Made by a program: the position numbers and the translations under genes
Notes under the pieces: model-generated
Told to the model about the DNA's origin: nothing
The model's input: the letters and a program-made list of their open reading frames with translations, nothing else
Database searches by the model: none
Assembly (NCBI RefSeq): GCF_004337695.1
Contig: NZ_SJXJ01000006.1
Span: 1 to 64,000 of the forward strand
Direction: 5' to 3'
DNA length: 64,000 bases
Origin: Tenacibaculum sp. M341
Lineage (GTDB): Bacteria; Bacteroidota; Bacteroidia; Flavobacteriales; Flavobacteriaceae
Shown: in pieces, positions 56,474 to 64,000 of the stretch
Position numbering within the stretch: position 1 is the stretch's first letter
How the letters are laid out: every line of letters starts with the position of its first letter

Positions 56474-56827
56474 ATGCTAGCAAATCAGCACATTTCAAAT
56501 ACTGAGAATATATTTTCTTTCAAAAAAAGTATTGTATCTAATTATACTTTTTTTGATGGAAAATCAGAGTTTGAAGTAGTAAATAATTACAGTGATTGGT
56601 TGTCTTCTACTGATTATTTAGATTACTCAAAATCGTTTGTCAATATAGGAAATACAAAGATTCATTTATTTGGAGAGAGCAGGAAAGCATTAAACTCAAG
56701 TAATTTCAATAGGAGTGTTTTAATGAGATTAGCTCATTTATTCGATTTAAAATCTGAAGTTACAGATAAAGAGTGTAAAATTTATCATGAAAAATATAGA
56801 TATGATAACTATTATTTAGTTTCATAA
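56474..56827 (+). CDS. Hypothetical protein
   Basis: 117 residues. No family recognised. Hydrophilic, without signal or membrane helix: FEVVNNYSDWLSSTDYLDYS and NRSVLMRLAHLFDLKSEVTD. The frame continues past its stop in a short open stretch up to a nine-C run, so it may be an eroded front part of a longer gene; see the next entry. Confidence 0.45.
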   Translation: MLANQHISNTENIFSFKKSIVSNYTFFDGKSEFEVVNNYSDWLSSTDYLDYSKSFVNIGNTKIHLFGESRKALNSSNFNRSVLMRLAHLFDLKSEVTDKECKIYHEKYRYDNYYLVS

Positions 56828-57235
56828 CTCTTTAATAAAGAATATTATATAATTATTTATGCTATTGGAGGAAGTCGTTTTCCTGAAAGTATAACTTTAC
56901 ATGGATTGTTAAAATTTACCCCCCCCCTTCTAAAAAGGCATTTTTTTCAACAAAGAATTTTATTAGCAAGTTTTTCATAAGTATTCTTTTTCTAGTTCTT
57001 TTCTGTTTAATAGGATTGATTGTTGATATTATATTTTCTTTATTCAGAAATGAAGAAATTACAAAAACTGATATGGTTTCATCTATTGGATTGCCTTTAA
57101 TTTTATGGATTTATTATTTGTTGATTGGTGAATTTAATAAGGAGTAGATTATGAAAGTAGTTTTAATATTGTTTATAGTAGCAGAAATTTATTACACTGA
57201 TTTATATCCGAAGAAAAGATAAAAGCCACTGGTAA
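56828..57235 (+). pseudogene. Gene-poor stretch with remnants: nine-C tract and broken membrane-protein frame
   Basis: Frame 56887-57147 reads KYNFTWIVKIYPPPSKKAFF followed by two hydrophobic helices (FISILFLVLFCLIGLIVDII and LPLILWIYYLLI) and stops at 57145, but has no start codon. It contains nine C in a row (56919-56927). The frame upstream of the tract belongs to the other phase (that of the gene at 56474). A 23-codon frame (57151-57222) follows. Probably one decayed membrane protein gene. Confidence 0.4.
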
Positions 57236-57394
57236 GAATTTGAAAATACAACACCAACAGAGCAGTGTTCTTGTTACGATTATGTTACGTTACCAAAGAG
57301 AGGAAGTCATTTAATTTGTCCGGTTTGTTTTTGGGAAGATGATGGAACTAATATAGATAAGCCTGACATTATACATACAAAAGAAAGCTTATAA
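57236..57394 (+). pseudogene. Remnant of a Cys-rich CPCC-family protein
   Basis: Frame EFENTTPTEQCSCYDYVTLP, then KRGSHLICPVCFWEDDGTNI, ends at TAA 57392. The pattern C-x-C ... ICPVCFWEDDG is that of the CPCC family (CPCCGY ... CPVCFWEDD). No start codon exists: a stop stands just before. The first Cys cluster is changed (CSCYDY instead of CPCCGY), fitting decay. Confidence 0.75.
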
Positions 57395-57447
57395 AAATAT
57401 TTTAAATTATAATTCTATATATCGAAAAATATAGATATATTTATTAT

Positions 57448-57750
57448 ATGAATTTTAAATTGGCAACAGCAATAGGAAAATGTTTGTCTAATAAAACTAG
57501 ATTACAAATATTAGAATGGTTAAAAGAGCCAGAGAAAAACTTTCCTCCTCATGAAACGTTAAAACATTTTAATGATGGAGTTTGTGTTACTTATATTCAA
57601 GAAAAAGCAGGATTATCTCAATCTACAATATCTACATACTTATCTAATATGGAAAAATGTGGATTGTTAATTTCTACACGTCATGGCAAATGGACATATT
57701 TAAAAAGAAATGAAAAAATAATTCAAAATTTCACGGCTTTTATACTTTAA
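57448..57750 (+). CDS. ArsR-family transcriptional regulator
   Basis: 100 residues. Winged-helix DNA-binding protein: LSNKTRLQILEWLKEPEKNF, YIQEKAGLSQSTISTYLSNM (recognition helix) and CGLLISTRHGKWTYLKRN (wing). ArsR-type proteins often repress their own operon in response to metals or other small molecules; no metal-binding Cys cluster is visible. First of a run of small genes. Confidence 0.85.
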   Translation: MNFKLATAIGKCLSNKTRLQILEWLKEPEKNFPPHETLKHFNDGVCVTYIQEKAGLSQSTISTYLSNMEKCGLLISTRHGKWTYLKRNEKIIQNFTAFIL

Positions 57751-57788
57751 AAAACAAAACATATCGATAATTCTCAATTTAACAAAAT

Positions 57789-58040
57789 ATGAAATATTTC
57801 TTTGATATATTAGGATGGACAGGTTCAGCTTTGATCATAATAGCCTATGCATTTACACTGTTAGAAAATAAAAAATATTTAGAAACAGGTAAATACTTTA
57901 ATTTATTAGGAGGTGTTTTTATAGCTTTAAACTGTTATCATTACAATGCAATACCACCTTTTGTAACTAATATGTTATGGAGTTGTATAGCTATTTTAAC
58001 CATTTTCAAAACAAAAAAACATGATACTTTTTCAGAATAA
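57789..58040 (+). CDS. Small CBU_0592-like membrane protein
   Basis: 83 residues, three hydrophobic helices (GWTGSALIIIAYAFTLLENK, NLLGGVFIALNCYHY, LWSCIAILTIF). Matches the short CBU_0592-like family of unknown function. Lies 38 bp after the ArsR gene and overlaps the next gene by 20 bp. Confidence 0.7.
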   Translation: MKYFFDILGWTGSALIIIAYAFTLLENKKYLETGKYFNLLGGVFIALNCYHYNAIPPFVTNMLWSCIAILTIFKTKKHDTFSE

Positions 58041-58614
58041 TAGGTTACTTAAATACGAAGAGGAAGTTATATCATGGGATTTAACCGAAAGAAAGGGTTC
58101 TGCTTTAAGAAAAGCATGGGAACGTTATGCACATTTATATCTTAAAATTTATAAGTCTAAAAAGAACGATAAAAAAATTAAGCTGAATATAGAAAGTGAA
58201 GAATGTAATGATTTTTTCACATATAATTATAGTCGTGCCATAAAAGAAATATTTGAGACAATTATATTATTTGATAGACAGTTTAAAGAAATAAGAAACG
58301 TAGAAATTACCTACGAAATCAATCAAATAGGAGTTCACCCAGTAGATTACAGAAGTTATTTATATTCTGGAGTAACATTACTTGCTATTGAAAATTGTTT
58401 TATAACCAATAAGTTTAAAATTACAGATGAAAGTAGGTTGATAACTAACAATTGTAACGATTTAATTAATGATTTAAAAAGTAACAATATTGAAAAAGAA
58501 ATTACATTATTATCAAAATACATTAAAGCTTCACATGAAGAAGCTACTTCCTTACTAAAAACATTTATGAAAGAAACGTATGATAGACATGATAAATCAG
58601 TGAAAACACTGTAA
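58021..58614 (+). CDS. Hypothetical protein
   Basis: 197 residues, soluble, mostly alpha-helical, Lys/Glu/Asn-rich (RKAWERYAHLYLKIYKSKKN; IEKEITLLSKYIKASHEEAT). No family recognised. Its start overlaps the end of the membrane-protein gene by 20 bp, so it is translationally linked. Confidence 0.5.
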   Translation: MILFQNNRLLKYEEEVISWDLTERKGSALRKAWERYAHLYLKIYKSKKNDKKIKLNIESEECNDFFTYNYSRAIKEIFETIILFDRQFKEIRNVEITYEINQIGVHPVDYRSYLYSGVTLLAIENCFITNKFKITDESRLITNNCNDLINDLKSNNIEKEITLLSKYIKASHEEATSLLKTFMKETYDRHDKSVKTL

Positions 58615-58682
58615 ATCAGATGTTTTTTTGAAATCTCATTAAAATTAGTTATCTTTATTAAACGACATAAAAGTATATAAAG

Positions 58683-59105
58683 ATGACTACTACCCCCCAC
58701 AAAGCAATGCTCATCGTTGCATTGTTAGTATCTTTTAATATCATATCTCAGAGTTTAAGTGATACTCAAATGCTTAAATTAGATGAATTAAGAGTTGATA
58801 CTAACGATTTAAATTTAAGAGACGAAACTATTCGTAAAGATTTAAATAGAATATTAACATTAGAAACTAAACGAAAAACAAACAAAACCTTAGGAATTAT
58901 TTTTACCGCAGCTTCTGCTGTAAGCTTTCTTTCAGGTTGTGCTGTAGTAAGTGAAGGAAATGGTTCTTCCGATATTTTTGGAGGTTTATTAATTACCAGC
59001 GGCATTGTATCCGGCGGTGTTTCAATACCCTTTTGGGTTTCTTCTAGACACCGAAAATTAGAACGAGATTATTATAAAACTGTTATTGGAAAGTCGATTC
59101 CATAA
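58683..59105 (+). CDS. Hypothetical membrane protein
   Basis: 140 residues: an N-terminal hydrophobic signal-like helix (MLIVALLVSFNIISQSLS), a helical hairpin region (RDETIRKDLNRILTLETKRK), and two more hydrophobic segments (TLGIIFTAASAVSFLSG, GGLLITSGIVSGGVSIPFWV). No family recognised. Near the start a run of six C codes for Pro. Confidence 0.5.
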   Translation: MTTTPHKAMLIVALLVSFNIISQSLSDTQMLKLDELRVDTNDLNLRDETIRKDLNRILTLETKRKTNKTLGIIFTAASAVSFLSGCAVVSEGNGSSDIFGGLLITSGIVSGGVSIPFWVSSRHRKLERDYYKTVIGKSIP

Positions 59106-59154
59106 AATTTATTGTTTATTATAGCTGATTCATTTAATATTAAAATAGTAAAAA

Positions 59155-59673
59155 TTGAATTTTTCAGTTAACAACAATAAAAATAACTACATAAAAGATT
59201 ATAAAAATTACCTTTTCTATATTAAGAAAAAGAAATTGTACTTACCATTAATAATCTTAGTAATTAGTGGTGTTTTATTTTTAGCAGATTTATTAATTAA
59301 TTCAGAGTTTGATTTTGTTGGTATAGCAATTTATCCCTGTTTTTTAGGACTTTTTTTTCTTTTACTAGAAATTATTAGCACATTGAAAGCGCTTAAATCA
59401 ATTAATGATTCTGCAAATATATTTAAGTTTGGTGTTGAGAATTTAATCATTGAGCCAACTCAATTAAAAATTTCAAGTGGTCAAGTAAGATATGAGACCT
59501 TTTTTTTAAGTCAGATAACTAAATGTTTGATTTTAAATAATGCTATGTTTTTAGTTTTTAAATCAAAAAATGAGTGGCCAATTCGAATAAATAGGCTTGA
59601 AATAGGGGAAGAAAACTTTATTAAATTAGTTAAATTTTTAGAAAGAAGACAGATAAAAGTTGAGTATAAATAA
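59155..59673 (+). CDS. Two-helix membrane protein with PH-like C-terminal domain
   Basis: 172 residues. TTG start: a stop stands two codons upstream and no ATG is in range. Two helices at about 29-48 and 57-80, then a beta-rich domain (FGVENLIIEPTQLKISSGQV, CLILNNAMFLVFKSKNEWPI) resembling the bacterial PH-like/YcxB-like domain. Function unknown. Confidence 0.5.
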   Translation: MNFSVNNNKNNYIKDYKNYLFYIKKKKLYLPLIILVISGVLFLADLLINSEFDFVGIAIYPCFLGLFFLLLEIISTLKALKSINDSANIFKFGVENLIIEPTQLKISSGQVRYETFFLSQITKCLILNNAMFLVFKSKNEWPIRINRLEIGEENFIKLVKFLERRQIKVEYK

Positions 59674-59732
59674 TACGCTAAGCGTTTGTAATATATTTTT
59701 AGGGTAATTTAAATTTGTTAGAAATAGAGTTT

Positions 59733-60173
59733 ATGGACAGTTTTGATAAAATAGCACAACAATATGTAAAATCACTAGACGAAGTTTCTTCTGGATTTAA
59801 ATTTACATACAGTGATAGAAAAGAATTTGTTTTTAAAATCTATTATAATTTTGTTTTAGTTGATTTACAAGGTAATATTCCCAAAAAGAGTCCTGTAATA
59901 GGTGGAGCATCAGGGTTTATTATAGACAAGAAAACAAAAGAAGTAGAAAGCATTTCTTTTATCGATTTAAGATTCTTAGAAGAAAAACAAAATGAGTTAC
60001 AAGATATTTATAAAAAAATAAGCAATATTAAAGAGTCTACTTCATCGTTTTTATGGTTAAAATCAAAATATAATATAAACTCTACCAAACTTTTAAAAAT
60101 TAAAAAAATGATAAATAAAACCAATTCTAAAAAACAAGAAGTAATTGAAGAATTATATGAATTAATAGCATAA
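59733..60173 (+). CDS. Hypothetical protein, possibly Imm35/YrhB-like immunity family
   Basis: 146 residues from ATG 59733; the frame also opens at TTG 59715. The segment PVIGGASGFIIDKKTKEVES resembles the GFIIDKxTGEI strand-turn of YrhB/Imm35-type proteins, which in several bacteria neutralise toxins. No toxin gene is next to it. The C-terminus is a Lys-rich helix. Weak family assignment. Confidence 0.4.
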   Translation: MDSFDKIAQQYVKSLDEVSSGFKFTYSDRKEFVFKIYYNFVLVDLQGNIPKKSPVIGGASGFIIDKKTKEVESISFIDLRFLEEKQNELQDIYKKISNIKESTSSFLWLKSKYNINSTKLLKIKKMINKTNSKKQEVIEELYELIA

Positions 60174-60221
60174 TAAAACTTTCTAACCGTATAACTTTTC
60201 AACTTTTTCACACAATTCCCC

Positions 60222-60229
60222 TATCTTTG
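60222..60229 (+). promoter_or_regulatory. -7 promoter element of mfd
   Basis: TATCTTTG matches TAnnTTTG, 16 bp before the TTG start at 60246. Confidence 0.5.
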
Positions 60230-60245
60230 AAAAAATTTATTTCCG

Positions 60246-63200
60246 TTGAGTAAGCAATCTATTGTAAACTACTATCAGAAGTCTACAAAAACCAATGAGG
60301 TTTTAGAACAACTACAACAAAGCAATCACCATTTTCAAATATCGAATTTGGTCGGTTCGTCGTTGTCTTTTATCATATCAGAAACATTTAAAAAAGCAGA
60401 CAAACCTTACTTATTTATCTGTAACGATAAAGAAGAAGCTGCTTATTATTTAAACGATTTAGAACAACTACTTGGAGAGAAAAACGTATTGTTTTATCCT
60501 GGATCGTACAGAAGACCTTACCAGATAGAAGAAACAGACAATGCAAATGTATTATTACGTGCCGAGGTTTTAAACCGAATGAATTCACGTAAAAAACCTG
60601 CTATAATTGTTACCTATCCTACGGCGTTGTTTGAAAAAGTAGTTACCAAAAAAGAACTAGAAAAAAGTACGTTAAAGGTAAATCAAGGTGAAAACTTATC
60701 ACTCGATTTTATCAATGAAGTTTTATTTGAATATAATTTTAATCGTGTAGATTTTGTTACTGAACCTGGAGAGTTTTCAGTTCGTGGTGGAATTGTTGAT
60801 GTCTTTTCTTTTTCAAATGATGAACCATACAGAATTGAATTTTTTGGTGATGAGGTTGATAGCATCCGTACTTTTGATGTAGAAACACAACTTTCTAAAG
60901 AAAAATTGACCAAGGTTAGTATTATGCCCAATGTTGAAAACAAAGCATTGGAAGAATCTAGAGAAAGTTTTTTAAAATACATTTCTTCTAAAACAGTACT
61001 TTTTGTTAAGAATTTAGACTTACTAAAAGGAAATTTAGATAAATTTTTCCGCAGAGCACAAGTAGAGTTTGAGAAATTATCTGAAGAAATAAAACACGCA
61101 AAACCTGATGAGTTATTTTGTGATGGTGATTTAATTACTTCGCAATTAGCCGATTTTACGGTTGCTCATTTTTCAGATCAATCGCAGTTGTCAGGTCGAG
61201 CGCAGTCGAGACCCAATATAGATTTCAACATGCGTTCACAGCCTTCTTTTAACAAACAATTTAATTTGTTGATAGAAGATTTAAATGTGCATCATTCAAA
61301 AGGATATACCAATTATATTTTTTGTGCGAATGAAAAACAAGCACAACGTTTTCAAGATATTTTTGACGATTCTGATGAAGAGGTACATTATGAAACCATT
61401 GTATTTCCTGTTTATCAAGGGTTTATTGATGAAACTGAAAAGATTGTTTGTTATACAGATCATCAAATATTTGAACGTTACCATAAGTTCCGATTAAAAA
61501 ATGGATATGCTAAAAAGCAATCCATCACCTTAAAAGAACTTACCAATTTAGAAAAAGGAGATTATGTAACTCACATTGATCATGGTGTTGGTAAGTTTGC
61601 CGGACTTCAGAAAATTGATGTGGATGGAAAAAAACAAGAAGCGATCAAACTAATCTATGGTGATAGAGATATTTTGTATGTAAGCATTCACTCGCTACAT
61701 AAAATTTCAAAATTCAACGGAAAAGATGGAAAACCACCTAAGATATACAAATTAGGATCGGGTGCTTGGAAGAAAATTAAACAGAAAACTAAAACTAGAG
61801 TTAAAGAAATTGCCTTTAACTTAATTAAATTATACGCAAAACGTAAACTAGAAAAAGGACATGCTTTTGGTCCAGATACGCATATTCAACATGAGTTAGA
61901 AGCTAGTTTTATTTATGAAGATACACCAGATCAGTTTACAGCAACACAAGATGTAAAAGCGGATATGGAAAGAGATCAGCCAATGGATCGCTTAGTGTGT
62001 GGAGATGTTGGTTTTGGTAAAACAGAAGTTGCCATACGTGCTGCATTTAAAGCTGTAGACAATGGTAAGCAGGTGGCGGTATTAGTACCAACCACTATTT
62101 TAGCATTTCAGCATTTTAAAACGTTTTCTGAGCGTTTAAAAGATTTTCCGGTACGAATAGACTATTTAAACCGTTTTAGAACCACAAAACAAAGAAAAGG
62201 GGTTTTAGAAGGTGTTTCAGATGGTTCGGTTGATATTGTAATTGGAACACATCAATTAACCAACAAAAGTGTTCAGTTTAAAGATTTAGGATTACTGATT
62301 ATTGATGAGGAACAGAAATTTGGAGTATCTGCTAAAGATAAATTAAAAACCATTAAAGAAAATGTTGATACGCTTACCTTAACAGCAACACCAATTCCGC
62401 GTACTTTACAGTTCAGTTTAATGGCAGCCAGAGATTTATCAGTAATAAAAACACCACCGCCTAACCGTCATCCAGTAGAAACAAATGTAATTCGCTTGTC
62501 AGAAGAAACTATGCGAGATGCTATTTCATATGAAATTTCACGTGGAGGTCAGGTCTTTTTTATTCATAATCGTATTGAAAATATTAAGGAAGTTGCGGGT
62601 ATGTTACAACGATTGGTACCTTCAGCAAAAATTGGTATTGGACATGGACAAATGGAAGGTAAAAAACTTGAGGAGTTGATGCTATCTTTTATGAGCGGAG
62701 ACTTTGATGTGTTGGTGTCTACAACTATTATTGAAAGTGGATTGGATGTACCAAATGCCAATACGATCTTTATTAACAATGCTAATAATTTTGGATTGTC
62801 AGATTTACACCAAATGCGTGGTCGTGTTGGGCGATCTAACAAAAAAGCATTTTGTTATTTTATAACTCCGCCTTATCATGTAATGACAGATGAAGCTCGT
62901 AAACGTATTCAGGCATTAGAAATGTTTTCTGAATTAGGTAGCGGATTGAATATTGCCATGAAAGATTTAGAAATTCGTGGTGCTGGTGATTTATTAGGAG
63001 GTGAACAAAGCGGATTTATTAATGATATTGGTTTTGATACGTATCAGAAAATATTAAAAGAAGCTATTGACGAACTGAAAGAAAACGAGTTTAAAGATTT
63101 ATACGAATCTGAAGGGGAAGTAGTTGAAAAAGAGTATGTAAAAGAGGTGCAAATTGATACCGACTTTGAAATTCTGTTTCCAGATGATTACGTTAATGCT

Positions 63201-63596
63201 GTTACTGAACGATTGAATTTATATAAAGAATTGAGTGATTTAACTACAGAAGAAGAGTTAGAAACATTTGAAAAAAATATTGTTGATCGTTTTGGTGAAT
63301 TCCCTGCTCAGGTGCAAGATTTGTTAGATAGTGTTCGTATAAAATGGCTAGCAAAATCGTTAGGTTTAGAAAAAATCATTCTAAAACAAAAAAGAATGGT
63401 TGGGTATTTTGTATCCGATCAACAAAGTGATTTTTATCAAACAGAGGCATTTACAAAAATGCTAAAGTATGTTCAACGTAATTCTAAAAGTTGTGTAATG
63501 AAAGAAAAACAAACTAAAAATGGATTACGATTATTAATCACGTTTATTAAAATAGATAGTGTTGCAAAAGCACTAGAAATATTAAAATCAGTTTAA
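60246..63596 (+). CDS. mfd: Transcription-repair coupling factor Mfd
   Basis: 1116 residues, standard length. It removes RNA polymerase stalled at DNA lesions and recruits the UvrABC excision system. UvrB-like N-terminal part (FICNDKEEAAYYLNDLEQLL; EPGEFSVRGGIVDVFSF), RNA-polymerase-interacting domain (EKGDYVTHIDHGVGKFAGLQ), and the DNA translocase with Walker A GDVGFGKTEVAIRA, DEEQ box LLIIDEEQKFGV, TATPIPRTLQFSL and QMRGRVGRSNKKA. TTG start; no ATG is in range upstream. At about residues 313-324 a GC-rich palindromic repeat is inserted in frame. Confidence 0.96.
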   Translation: MSKQSIVNYYQKSTKTNEVLEQLQQSNHHFQISNLVGSSLSFIISETFKKADKPYLFICNDKEEAAYYLNDLEQLLGEKNVLFYPGSYRRPYQIEETDNANVLLRAEVLNRMNSRKKPAIIVTYPTALFEKVVTKKELEKSTLKVNQGENLSLDFINEVLFEYNFNRVDFVTEPGEFSVRGGIVDVFSFSNDEPYRIEFFGDEVDSIRTFDVETQLSKEKLTKVSIMPNVENKALEESRESFLKYISSKTVLFVKNLDLLKGNLDKFFRRAQVEFEKLSEEIKHAKPDELFCDGDLITSQLADFTVAHFSDQSQLSGRAQSRPNIDFNMRSQPSFNKQFNLLIEDLNVHHSKGYTNYIFCANEKQAQRFQDIFDDSDEEVHYETIVFPVYQGFIDETEKIVCYTDHQIFERYHKFRLKNGYAKKQSITLKELTNLEKGDYVTHIDHGVGKFAGLQKIDVDGKKQEAIKLIYGDRDILYVSIHSLHKISKFNGKDGKPPKIYKLGSGAWKKIKQKTKTRVKEIAFNLIKLYAKRKLEKGHAFGPDTHIQHELEASFIYEDTPDQFTATQDVKADMERDQPMDRLVCGDVGFGKTEVAIRAAFKAVDNGKQVAVLVPTTILAFQHFKTFSERLKDFPVRIDYLNRFRTTKQRKGVLEGVSDGSVDIVIGTHQLTNKSVQFKDLGLLIIDEEQKFGVSAKDKLKTIKENVDTLTLTATPIPRTLQFSLMAARDLSVIKTPPPNRHPVETNVIRLSEETMRDAISYEISRGGQVFFIHNRIENIKEVAGMLQRLVPSAKIGIGHGQMEGKKLEELMLSFMSGDFDVLVSTTIIESGLDVPNANTIFINNANNFGLSDLHQMRGRVGRSNKKAFCYFITPPYHVMTDEARKRIQALEMFSELGSGLNIAMKDLEIRGAGDLLGGEQSGFINDIGFDTYQKILKEAIDELKENEFKDLYESEGEVVEKEYVKEVQIDTDFEILFPDDYVNAVTERLNLYKELSDLTTEEELETFEKNIVDRFGEFPAQVQDLLDSVRIKWLAKSLGLEKIILKQKRMVGYFVSDQQSDFYQTEAFTKMLKYVQRNSKSCVMKEKQTKNGLRLLITFIKIDSVAKALEILKSV
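61186..61213 (+). repeat. GC-rich palindromic repeat inserted in frame in mfd
   Basis: GTCAGGTCGAGCGCAGTCGA, followed by GACC, contains the inverted repeat TCGA-GCGCAG-TCGA and stands out from the AT-rich gene. I recall this type of element (GTCAGGTCGAGCGCAGTCGAG) as a dispersed repeat of Flavobacteriaceae. It codes for QLSGRAQSRP in the accessory linker of Mfd. Confidence 0.6.
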
Positions 63597-63605
63597 AAAA
63601 TTAGA

Positions 63606-64000
63606 ATGAAAAGATTATTAGTTTTAGTAGTGGTTACTACTTTGTTGGTTAGCTGTGGAAACACTAAAATTTACAACGAAGCAGTTTCTAAAATAAGTGT
63701 TGCACAAGGTACAGTTCCTGCAAGTTTTATAAAAGATAATCAAGTGCTTTTAGTAAAGAATTTAGGAGGAGAATTGGCACAGATTTTCACAAAATATTAC
63801 AAAGGAAAACATGAGTTTGTAAGCACTAAAGAGCTTGAAACAAATGATAAATATAAAGATGTAAGCACATACGCTTATCTTTTTGATTTTAAAGAATCTA
63901 AAATGCCTGAATATGGTAGTTTTAAAGATTTTTTTATGCTAGATAGAAAAGAAAATAAAGTTTACAGAACAGGTTTTTCTTCAACCAATAATCAAATGGT
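63606..64000 (+). CDS. Lipoprotein, unknown function (runs off the window)
   Basis: The first 131 residues are visible. Lipobox LVSC at Cys17. Continuation: NLGGELAQIFTKYYKGKHEF, then YAYLFDFKESKMPEYGSFKD, a small alpha/beta pattern without a known family. Begins 9 bp after mfd and is probably cotranscribed. The end lies beyond the window. Confidence 0.75.
   Translation, partial: MKRLLVLVVVTTLLVSCGNTKIYNEAVSKISVAQGTVPASFIKDNQVLLVKNLGGELAQIFTKYYKGKHEFVSTKELETNDKYKDVSTYAYLFDFKESKMPEYGSFKDFFMLDRKENKVYRTGFSSTNNQM

Overview
This window looks like a chromosomal segment of a low-GC marine-type member of the Flavobacteriaceae (Bacteroidota), probably close to Tenacibaculum or Polaribacter. The signs are the very AT-rich sequence, the absence of Shine-Dalgarno sequences, TAnnTTTG promoter elements just upstream of start codons, type IX secretion (T9SS) C-terminal sorting domains, LytTR/LytS signalling, DUF4175 and DUF2807 proteins, and RecA, GltX, MnmG, RNase R and Mfd of Bacteroidota type. 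The genus is an inference; no rRNA or tRNA gene was seen.

Layout. 1-4000: a possible transposase tail, then an ECF sigma factor with a cognate anti-sigma protein that also carries a C-terminal outer-membrane barrel, then a three-gene lipoprotein operon. 4-11 kb: LuxE-like acyl-transferase, two YHS-domain proteins, an MFS exporter, an ACT-domain protein, gpsA, dut, a GNAT enzyme and a thioredoxin-like protein. 11-17.4 kb: a large CotH/lamin-tail T9SS protein, recA, a pseudouridine synthase, two GNATs and rpiB. 17.4-18.4 kb: a 1.07 kb non-coding AT-rich region with DnaA-box-like sequences. 18.4-26 kb: rnr, a DUF2807 protein, tatA (59 codons), a serine hydrolase/LytS/LytR operon, a band-7 protein, a DoxX-like protein. 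26-27 kb: a methyltransferase.

27.0-30.4 kb is the most unusual part: about 3.3 kb with no gene, made of 22 tandem units of about 150-156 bp. Each unit carries one copy, in the same orientation, of a degenerate parS-like 14-mer (GTTTCATGTGGAAC followed by GATGTT). Two near-canonical parS sites lie at its left edge, and a perfect parS core inside a 24-bp palindrome lies to the right, between mnmG and ybeY, where it also forms the stem of the ybeY terminator. I interpret this as a centromere-like ParB (or ParB-paralog) loading region near the replication origin.

30.6-38 kb: mnmG, ybeY, a secreted hypothetical and a DUF4175 coiled-coil protein. 38-43 kb: outer-membrane proteins, a likely small RNA gene and gltX. 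43.3-51.5 kb: two tail-fibre-like paralogs, a 1175-residue T9SS protein and a TPR/LuxR-type regulator, which look like one surface-structure locus. 51.5-56.4 kb: TerB-like protein, esterase, MFS and sodium:solute symporter. 56.4-60.2 kb: an accessory patch of small unknown genes and gene remnants, including a CPCC-family fragment and a nine-C tract. 60.2-64 kb: mfd, carrying an in-frame GC-rich palindromic insertion, and the start of a lipoprotein gene.
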